From the NCBI GenBank assembly GCA_033439795.1, contig JAUTDP010000012.1:434001-498000 (forward strand): a stretch of 64,000 nucleotides of DNA, read 5' to 3'. Position numbers and translations under genes: made by a program. Under the pieces are notes generated by a model. The model ran no database searches and was not told where the DNA came from. It saw only the letters and a program-made list of their open reading frames with translations. Origin of the DNA: Sordaria brevicollis (lineage: Eukaryota > Ascomycota > Sordariomycetes > Sordariales > Sordariaceae). How positions within the stretch are numbered: position 1 is the stretch's first letter; every line of letters starts with the position of its first letter. Below are positions 55,976 to 64,000 of the stretch, in pieces.

Positions 55976-58750
55976 TTAGTCGATACTCAACTTCTCCAGA
56001 CGCGACTTTACCGCCTCGACGAGAGCAGTTTCACGATCCAGCAGGCTCATGACCTGCGCCACCTTTTGTTTCCGAATGTCCGACGGGATCTTCATCACAG
56101 GCATTGGCGAGGAGGTACCGTCAACGGTATCCGTACCCTGAAGCTGCTGAGCTTGCTGGAACAGAGCGTCTCTAAGAGTCTGGACCTCGTCGAAACGTTT
56201 GAGTGACTGCGCAGCAGTGTTGATAGATGCCGTGGTGGTATCTTCCTCCTCCTCTTCGTCGCCTAGGATGCTGCTTGCCAAAGTGCGAACCTCCTCTGCC
56301 CAAGCCTTTTCCTTGTCGCTCAACTCGCGGGTCGAGACTTGACCCAAGCGCTTGCGCAGATTGTCGACTCTGCGCGAGAGGTTCTCCTGTCTGACCTTCA
56401 TCACGTCTACCCTGTTCCTGACGAGCATCTCCTCAGAGATGTTCTGTTCCTTGGTGCTCCTGCTCTCCCCTTCTCCGGAGATGGTCTCGATCCGCTGGTT
56501 GACCTCGTAGACCTTGGTGATCTGCTGCTTCAGCTCAAAGGTGAGTGCTTCGCACTTCCTGAAGAGCTCGGCAACGGCGTTGTTGAGGTCGAATACCTCG
56601 GAGCTAACAAGGCGATGACCCTCAGTAAAGATTTCCAAGGTGGCAACTGACAACCGGACCTCCTGCTGCATAAGCGGGCGTTTCCTGCTAGTTCTCAGGT
56701 TGTCCAACCAAGAGGGTAGTGTGCTAGGCCGGCTCAAAACCTCGGAAGGATGGAACAGCGGCCGAGGTTCCCACACCGTAAGAGGTTCAGGAGTCTCTCC
56801 ATCTTCGGCAGGACCGGGCGTCTCCTCACGATCCGACATGAACTCGCTCTCGGGAGTATCAAAGAACATGATGACGGGGTCATTGTGAGTAGCAGACAGG
56901 ACAAAGTGGCCGAGATCAGAGGTCTTGAAGGCCGTAGCGGCAGCAAGGACATTCTGGGCGTGCTGAGGTGTGTAAATACGATCCACCTCGGCACGCTGTC
57001 CCTTGACCAAAAGGTCGAAACGGAAGTCAGCCCCCGCATCCGAGTCGCTCTGGAGCTCGCTCTCGAGAAGTGAAACCCAAGGCTCCAATGAGACATAGGT
57101 AATGCCAGCAGCGTGTGTGACATAGAACGCATAGCGCGAGGTAACATCCTCACTGAACACTGGCCAGCTGTCAGAGGTCATCTCGGCTGGCTTGAGCGTA
57201 TCGAAGGTGTGGAACACAAGCAGGGACGGGATGTCGCGGCCAGGGAAACCCCAGGTCGCTGCGTTCCGCGGAGGCAGCCACTGAGCCTCAACACCATCGA
57301 CATCAAGACAGATCTTGACCTGTCCGCTGGTCGACAAGAGGCAGACGACAGAGATTGAAAGACTGGCCTTATCGTCATCATCGACGTAGAGCTCAAAGTC
57401 TTCGCCCATCATCAGCTCGGCAGTGTTGTGCTTGGCACCGATGACAAAAATATCCTTTAGCTCAATCTCGTCATCTTGCTCATCCTCGGGAGCGACAGCG
57501 AACTCAAAGGGACCCTGAAGTCGAGGAATGCTTCCGGGCCGAGAGGGACGCGAGTACACCTCAGTGACTTCTCCATAGGGACCTTCGAGAAGCTTGGGCT
57601 CTTGGTTGTCGAGATCGGCCATCCACTCCAACTGTTGCTTGGCAAGGAGCTTTTCATCCTGAGTGGCCTCCGAATCGGCGTCGAGGGCTTCCGACTTTCG
57701 GGCGACAGAGACGGAAAGCGAGGGAATTAGGGTTGGAGGAGGCGACCAGCGTCGAGGCAAGAGGGGACAAAGAGCATAAACGTCTCCTTCGGCCATGGCC
57801 ACCCATAGGGTCATTGGTGCCCAGCCGTTCGAGTTGCGTGAAGCGAATGTCGCCGAAGCGACTTTCATGTCGAAATCATCAGGAGAGAAGGTCTTGTTGG
57901 TCGAGGTCGAAGCAGCAAAATCCTGGTCGACCGAAGTGCCGTCGGCTAGCTTTCTGAGGTCGACCTCGAGGGTAGGCGTGTCGAAGGACCACCGATCGAT
58001 CGCGGAAAGTTCCCATTCGCGAACCACGGCGTCTTCGGTGACGGTTACGAGACAGCTGCCGCTCACGCCAAGAGGGTGCCATAGTGCGCTGACAACAGCG
58101 GACTTGGAGGTGACGTGAGTGGTAGGACCGAGAGTCCAGAACTTGGGCTTGAAGGGGGCCGTCTCTCCGGAGGTGAGGAGGGAGGTGTCGGGCAGCATAC
58201 AAATGTGGACAGTGTGAGAGGTCAGGACGGCCAACTGATCCTTGTTAGGGGACATGACCAGCTGCCGGATCTCGCTGGCGACAGGGGTCTTGATGACCTA
58301 GAAGAGGAAAGCCATGTCAGTACCAAACTGAGGAAGCCATGCTCATTCCACCATGTTGGATGCGCCGTATGCGCCGAGTCTCGGGGATGTAAAGCCTCCA
58401 CATACCCTGTAGCCTGGTCCCTGGAGAACATGGCTGGTCTCCTCATCATAGACCTCGAAGGAGCTATCGGAGCTGTCTCCGTTGAGGTGGCTCGAAGCGC
58501 GGGTCCTTGACTGCTCGGCTTCCAAGGCGTCCTTCAGATAGGCGATATCACCCCACCTGATCTCCCTTCCGTTGGCAACAAAAACCTCGTTTCCCCGTTG
58601 AGCGATGGTGCGTTTGGGCCCTTGACTGGCGCTCTTGGAGTAGGCTATGGAAGCGGACAGGCGGCTGTTTTCCTCGGACTGCTCAAAGAGCTTGTGGCCG
58701 GGGTTTGGCTCTTGGAGCCAGGGCGCCGAGAAGCTCTGGATCTTGGGCAT
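55976..58750 (-). CDS. nup82: Nucleoporin Nup82 (Nup88 homologue)
   Basis: Exons (minus): 58750-58406 and 58297-55976, phase 0 join after GPGYR; 888 residues. It starts MPKIQSFSAPWL. The N-terminal ~550 residues form a beta-propeller (RTIAQRGNEVFVANGREIRWGD, SEIRQLVMSPNKDQLAVLTSHTVHICMLPDTS, SALWHPLGVSGSCLVTVTEDAVVREWEL), the fungal Nup82 pattern. The C-terminal ~250 residues are coiled coil (LRKRLGQVSTRELSDKEKAWAEEVRTLASSILG, VAQVMSLLDRETALVEAVKSRLEKL). In the family this coil joins Nup159 and Nsp1 on the cytoplasmic face of the pore and serves mRNA export. Head-to-head with the cap-binding protein gene. Confidence 0.9.
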
Positions 58751-60270
58751 CCCGACTGATTCGGTTCGTCCTTGGTGGGTTGGTGGTTAAGGCTGTTGTC
58801 GCTATACTATCCAAGCCTGGTGATTCCTACAAACGAAGGGTGGATTGTGTTGCGCAAATAAATCGAGGTTTGATGTCTGGCTAGGCAGAAATAAATAGCT
58901 TCCTATGGTAGCATGCACGGGCCGATTTGTTGTGCCTCCAGGTTCCCGTTGCTCTGGGTGAATCTGCTGAAGCACCTGTATGGTCGACACTAGGCTGTTA
59001 TGTATGTATCTGCCGGTAATTCATGTGAATGCTAGAGCGACAGCTGAGGGCAGTTCTCGGGTCAGGTTTTGGAGTTGTGAAAGGTTAAAGGTGATCAAGC
59101 AAGAGCAGAGACCAAGGGAGGGAAAGGGAAGAAAGAAAGAGAGAGTGAGAGAGATTGGGATCCCTTTTGAACAGGACGAACAGCGGCAGGCCCCTCCTCT
59201 CGAACGATGTACGCAGTGCAGTGAGCTGGAGCGAGTGGAAGACTGGAAGGAAGCCGGGAAAGCGAAGTTTGCTAGTGGTCTCGGTTGGCTGGTCAGGATG
59301 GTAGCAACAAGGTTTGACTAGCGCGAGTTCTAGTATCGCTGCCCTGCCCTGTGGAGGATGCCACTATGCCCAGTGCTGTAAATGAGGCGTCCAGGGCGTC
59401 AGTAGAGGCGTCTCCTTCCGTGTGTATGCCGTGTGTCTTCCGTTGCTTGCCTTGATCGATCGTGTTAGCCTGGGTTGTTAGCGCGTTTCCACTTCTTCCA
59501 GTCCACACCCGTTTAGTCCGTTTCAACTCTTCGTGTTCAGACTGTTTTTTTAGACAAGACCGAGACCGTGCTCGCCGCGTCCGTCGTCTCACGCCATCAT
59601 GGATCAACAGGAGACAGACAGATGGACGGCGTGCCCGGGATCCATGGATAGGTACCTCTGAGGTAGCAGAGAGGGGAATGAATGGACAACTTACAGTTAC
59701 TTGACAAGTCCTGAATGTCAGGTATAGTAGCGTTGTGACGTGCTGTAAATTGGGTGTCCAGATTGCGGTCCAATCGGCCGGCAATTATTTGGGTGTTGGA
59801 GATCAAAGCACTGCACCCTTCAAAGTCACTGCAGTGCTTCAGATTGCCCTTGCTTCCCATCTCTCTGCCCTTGCCTGCCGTCGTCATATTTGCGGGCACC
59901 ACCTCGTAAAATAGATCGGTAGGGTACCTGACCCACCTCCAACGGCTGGCCCGTTAAAGTGCCAAGACTCCCGCCCTGGACCGCCGACCGCGATGATGTT
60001 CCCTGCACTGTGACACTGTGCGCCAACAAGCAATTGCCGTCGGTCGCGGTCCACGGCCAGTCCAGTCGCGCTCACTCACCAGCAAGCTGCCTGCCTGTAA
60101 CTTTAGCAGTTCCAATTCCAACCATTGGCAAACGAACCATCATCCATCTCCATTCGAGGTCTCAGAACTAACAAACTCCAAACAATTGAACTTTGAGCTG
60201 GAAGCTTTTTGGTTTCCTTTCTTCCCGATTTCACACTTTCACCCAGATCTAATACACATCTTCACTAACC
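58751..60270. promoter_or_regulatory. Divergent region between Nup82 and CBP20 starts, 1.5 kb
   Basis: Contains both promoters and leaders. A purine-rich stretch (GAGAGAGAG-like) lies near 59130-59150. No credible coding exon. Longer than the other divergent spacers in this window. Confidence 0.4.
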
Positions 60271-61107
60271 ATGCTAAACACTCGCCAGAGGAGCACCGTA
60301 GAGCGCCTGGACAGGCCAAGCGCCTACTTTTTCAACAAGGTGAGTGCTCCCTGACCTTGTTCCCTCTTGACGGCATTTCCATTATTTCCAAAACATTGCC
60401 AATCTCTCCTGTCCATAATTAGCATCATGGCCACGCAGCATTCACTGACCTTATCCACTCACCAACACAGAACAGGCGCAACAGACGTCATGACCGGGAC
60501 CACCGCGATGGAGAAAATGAGGACAGTAACATGCATCCCGAGGCGCACGATGATCCGTTGAAGGATGCGACCACTCTCTATGTCGGCAATCTGTAAGTTT
60601 GCCTTGCCCACCACCACCCCAACGCTGCTACTTGCTACTACCCCTTGGTGATAACCACATGCAGTCCTTAATCTCAAATCAAATAACTAACGGAACTGTT
60701 TCCGCGGCCATAGTTCCTTCTACACTACCGAAGAACAGGTTTACGAACTCTTTAGCAAATGCGGCGAGATCAAGCGCTTGGTCATGGGCCTCGATCGTTT
60801 ACAAAAGACACCGTGCGGTTTCTGCTTCGTCGAATACTACACCCACCAGGACGCCCTCGATTGCATGAAGTACATTGGCGGCACCAAGTTGGACGAGCGT
60901 ATCATCCGAACCGATCTCGACCCAGGCTTCGAGGAGGGACGACAGTACGGCCGTGGTAAATCGGGCGGTCAGGTACGTGATGAGTACCGTGAGGACTACG
61001 ACGAGGGCCGCGGTGGTCTTGGTCGCCAGATCCAGGCCGAGAGAATGAGGGAGCATGACCACAAGCGTTACGATGACAATGACGAACAATACGGCCGCTT
61101 GCGCTAG
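60271..61107 (+). CDS. cbp20: Nuclear cap-binding protein subunit 2 (CBP20)
   Basis: Exons 60271-60339, 60470+1 to 60592, 60714-61107 (second exon 60471-60592); frames join. Protein about 194 residues. An N-terminal Arg-rich segment is followed by one RNA recognition motif: RNP2 TLYVGNL, RNP1 CGFCFVEYY, and CBP20 hallmarks [27 protein letters not shown] and [17 protein letters not shown]. The tail is rich in Arg/Gly/Asp/Tyr ([18 protein letters not shown]). CBP20 holds the 5' m7G cap together with CBP80 in the nucleus and affects splicing and export. The exon-1 start fits the family's N-terminal [12 protein letters not shown] motif, present here as [11 protein letters not shown]. Confidence 0.93.
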
Positions 61108-61649
61108 AGTGGGCAATACGTGGGAGCTGTGGGAATGACGAGAAGCGTACTACGGTTCAATAGTACGAAAGTAATGGATCGCTCGTCATTACGAATGGAC
61201 GAAACATAACCGAACCCTGAAATCTCAGCTGTTTCATTCAGGGCAGGTGGAGGCGAAACAAAAGAAGAAGCGTGAAAGAGAAATACCCCTTGGGAGACAT
61301 GATGGTCGTTCTTGTATTGGTATCTTCGTATGGTATGATGGGAGATTAATGAACTCCCCATCCATTTGGTATGCGGCCTCGCACATTCTTTAGTAATGCT
61401 TGCCTGACCGTGTTTGCGCTGCTCTCTGCATCGGTACTTGAACACGGAGCGAGTAGGAGTGTCCATGATAGACATAGCCTCAAGTCATCCAGTCTTCTTT
61501 CGAGACGAGACAGGAGGCCTCCCCTTATTTCTCCCAAGCAAACGGCCCCATCGCCGGTATTTCCAATGCCACCCATGCCATTTCGCTGCGTAATGTTACA
61601 AGTGATGTACATGCTTGCACGATATCGGCCATCGTCCGGATCGAAGGGC
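61108..61649. other. Intergenic between convergent genes
   Basis: 3' flanks of CBP20 and mL60; no gene recognised. Confidence 0.5.
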
Positions 61650-62125
61650 TTAGTAACCAGGAGGGTTGACTCTCTGGGACACACGGGTCCACTTGGGAAG
61701 CTCTGGAAAGAAATAGCAATGTTAGCCTTGGTCGTTGATCCTCATAAATTGATACCGGCAGATGGTTCCATACTATGAATGCCCTTGCGATACCTCTTCT
61801 CCTTGCGGTCGAAGATGGTGTACTTGTCCTTGGGCAACATCTCGGCCTCAGTGGGCATCTCAGCCCTCCAGCGCTCCACAGCCTTGACAGTCTCTCCCTT
61901 CTTGGCGAGGGCGCTCTCGATGGTATCGACGACGCTGTCAACAGCCCTCAATCTGCGGCGCTGTCTGAGCTTCTGGAACTTGGACATGCGCCATGGGATC
62001 TTCCTGTTGGTCGCATTACGGTTAGCATTCCTTGCAGAACATTTGGCGCAGTGCAAAACAAAAAAATTGGCTTACCAGAGAAGACCTCCGGAGAGGGGGT
62101 TGGTGAATCTGAAAGCCCCAAACAT
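61650..62125 (-). CDS. mrpl31: Mitochondrial large-subunit ribosomal protein mL60 (yeast Mrpl31)
   Basis: Exons (minus): 62125-62076, 62003-61774, 61702-61650; joins TG/GAAG and A/AG keep frame; 110 residues. It begins MFGAFRFTNPLSGGLLWKIPWRMSKFQKLRQR, essentially the fungal Mrpl31 N-terminus. It ends with KDKYTIFDRKEKRYRKGIH and KLPKWTRVSQRVNPPGY, also conserved. Basic and small, as expected for a ribosomal protein in mitochondria. The tiny last exon (53 nt) would be missed by a simple frame scan. Divergent from trs20. Confidence 0.92.
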
Positions 62126-62929
62126 TGTGGTGGTGGTGGATGTCTGGGGGGAGAGCTGCAACCAAAGTTTCGCTTCGTCACAGAAAATGGGTCCCGAAGG
62201 TATCGCGGGAATCGGCGCTGGCGGCGGGCAGGCGGGCGGTCGTCGTCCAAACTGGCAAGTCTCCGTCCAAAAAAATCGCGGGTCCGTTCGCTAACCCCAA
62301 CCCCGAAAGCGCCTTTGTTCAATACGTCTCGGACCGGATGCCAAGACCCAGGCCTGGACTTCCCCTTGCAAGGTCCACCTGTTCAGCCTCGTGGAGTCCC
62401 GATTTTCTCTCCAAGTCCCCCAGTCATCTTGTCCGTTTTGCTCCAGAAATCACCCCGCAGCCCGCGCACTGTCCGCGGCAGATGGACACACGGGTGCACG
62501 GAGGGGACACGGGAGCACCTGCAGCTGTTAGCGCCATCCGTCACCGAACCTCCAGCTCCAAGCCTCCAACAACCGCGCCCGGGCCGCTGTTACGATTCCC
62601 AGCATTGCCAGCGAGCAATCAACAAGAACACCAACCCAATTCCGGACATATTTACAAGCCTTTCGCGACCGAACCACCAACGAAACTAGCGCTGGTCGCA
62701 AACACATTTTCTCGACGACAAGCCACACACGCACGATACGAGACGCAGAAACACACGAAAGCGAACGAACGATAGCTCGAACCATCAAAACCAACAGACC
62801 CGAGGCAGACAGGGGAGCTTGCGCATCGATCACATCAGATCAGGGAACCAAGACGTCGGAACATTAGGACATCAGGGCATCACGACATTAGGGAAATAAC
62901 CTACCACACACCAACAACAGCAAATCATC
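62126..62929. promoter_or_regulatory. Shared divergent region, mL60 / Trs20
   Basis: 804 bp between head-to-head starts. A long plus-strand frame across it (61775-62689) has no protein character. Repeated short ACATTAGG/GACATCA-like units lie at about 62862-62895 just before the trs20 start. Confidence 0.4.
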
Positions 62930-63672
62930 ATGAGTTACTACTTCGCCATCATCGGTACCCAAGACAACCCGCTCTTCGAGTATGATTTCGGCACCAGCAA
63001 ACAAGGCGGCGACGGCATGGCGCGCTTCACCGAACAAGCGCGACAGCTGAACCAGTTTATTATCCACAGCAGTCTGGACATAGTAGAAGAAGTCCAATGG
63101 ACGAACGGGCAGATGTATGTCTGTTCCTTGCTTCCCCTCATTCTCTCCCCCTCCCCTTTCTCCCCCTCTCTCTATCCACCCCCCATCACTAACTTACTGG
63201 TAACAGGTACCTCAAACTAATCGACCGCTTCTTCACCTCCTACATCTCCTGCTTCCTAACAGCATCCAACATCAAATTCCTTCTCCTCCACCAACCACCC
63301 ACCACCACCTCCTCTTCCTCTTCTGCAGGTTTACCACCTTCCTCCTCCTCCTCAGCTCTCACCTCCTCCTCAACCTCCACTTTGGTCCAACCATCCCACT
63401 CATCCTCCTCATCCGTCCTCCCCTCTTTATCCACCCTCACCGGCGGCTCCAACGCTTCCACCACAACCCTGGGAGGTGCCACCAGGACAAGCACATCCAT
63501 CGCCGCCAACCCAACAAGTCCGCAAACAGAAGAAGCGATACGCAATTTCTTTGCTGAAGTATACGAGAACTATGTCAAAGCAATCATGAGCCCGTTTTAC
63601 AAGACGAATATGGAGATTAGGTCTCCGGTGTTTAGGGCGAGGGTGGCGGCTGCGGGGAGGAAGTATTTGTAG
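62930..63672 (+). CDS. trs20: TRAPP complex subunit Trs20 (sedlin) with a Ser/Thr-rich insertion
   Basis: Exons 62930-63114 and 63207-63672; join AT/GTAC restores MYLKLIDRFF; 216 residues. N-terminus MSYYFAIIGTQDNPLFEYDF and the block ARQLNQFIIHSSLDIVEEV are sedlin signatures. C-terminus IRNFFAEVYENYVKAIMSPFYKTNMEIRSPVFRARV is also typical, ending GRKYL. Family proteins are about 140-175 residues. Here ~85 residues of Ser/Thr/Pro-rich sequence are inserted between FLLLHQPP and TEEAIRNFF, in the loop after the central strands. Function: longin-fold adaptor in TRAPP complexes that tether ER-to-Golgi vesicles and act as Rab GEFs. Confidence 0.92.
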
Positions 63673-64000
63673 GGGGGGCAACTACGGGTACTACGGGACG
63701 TACAAGGCGTACGGCAGAAATGGGGATGGGAAGAGCAGGGGTAGTAAAGGGGGAGGAGGCGGTCACATGGGAGGAGGAAATGGTGGTGGTGATGGAGGTG
63801 GTGGAGGGTAACGATCTTAAAGCAGAGGAGGGAAAAGACGGCGGTGCTGCTGAATCTCGTAGGCGCAGGCCGGGTTAGGTGATCACGGCAGATTTGAGCG
63901 GAGGTGGCGATCCTGTGTGGAAGGGAGACGGGGTCCCACGAGAGGAACCCAACAACAGGCACGGGGATGGTTGAACGGGTGGTTTTGAAAATGTTGGGTT
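63673..64000. other. Right-edge flank
   Basis: 3' flank of trs20, G-rich on the plus strand. No gene recognised; the minus frame 63597-63962 lacks family features. Confidence 0.45.

Noticed and set aside
61775..62689. 304-codon plus-strand frame over mL60 and the mL60/Trs20 spacer
   Set aside because: It is antisense to conserved mL60 exons and reads through an evident promoter region with no family features.

Overview
This is a nuclear segment from a filamentous ascomycete, almost certainly family Sordariaceae (Neurospora or Sordaria type). Genes carry short introns with GTRNGT donors and CTAAC/CTGAC branch sites. The gene set includes a cellobiose dehydrogenase with heme, GMC and CBM1 modules and an Atg1 kinase. 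One transposon shows the CpA-to-TpA decay typical of repeat-induced point mutation (RIP). Exon structures below were assembled by hand from splice signals and frame continuity; nothing was searched against a database.

Layout. 1-183: start of a partial minus-strand gene with an N-terminal hydrophobic segment. 184-8425: long stretch with no convincing protein gene, ending in a pyrimidine-rich probable leader of atg1 with a 13-codon upstream ORF. 8426-11535: atg1. 12463-12620: tRNA-like Pol III locus. 12805-13915: isocitrate lyase/PEP mutase family enzyme. 14940-15938: zeta-type P-loop kinase. 16631-18242: BRCT+WGR protein. 18770-19965: Use1 SNARE. 20619-22518: NDUFAF7-type mitochondrial methyltransferase. 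23127-25472: coronin. 26626-26713: tRNA-Val(CAC) with intron. 27223-28488: class II sirtuin. 28505-29203: small mitochondrial membrane protein. 29841-36434: separase. 37098-39773: cellobiose dehydrogenase. 41617-41689: tRNA-Arg(TCG). 41772-49003: nested transposons. 49632-50618: prolyl-4-hydroxylase-like dioxygenase. 52180-54699: proline-rich unknown. 55976-58750: Nup82. 60271-61107: CBP20. 61650-62125: mitoribosomal mL60. 62930-63672: Trs20/sedlin.

Most genes are housekeeping genes on alternating strands, often in head-to-head pairs sharing a 0.6-1.5 kb intergenic region (Use1/NDUFAF7, DUF5321-like/separase, Nup82/CBP20, mL60/Trs20). They do not form a gene cluster; functions range over autophagy, secretion, chromosome segregation, nuclear export, mitochondria and lignocellulose oxidation.

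The most unusual region is 41.7-49.0 kb. A roughly 336-bp inverted-repeat element (perfect 63-bp terminal inverted repeats, TA at both ends) lies next to a tRNA gene and is split by a 6.9-kb Ty3/gypsy-type LTR retrotransposon. The retrotransposon has 286-bp LTRs and a 5-bp target duplication and has been destroyed by C-to-T and G-to-A transitions, while its outer edges and the host element are nearly spared. I found no convincing undescribed multi-gene system; the best leads are this nested element, the PARP-like BRCT+WGR protein without a catalytic domain, and the tRNA-like locus with an 85-nt insertion.
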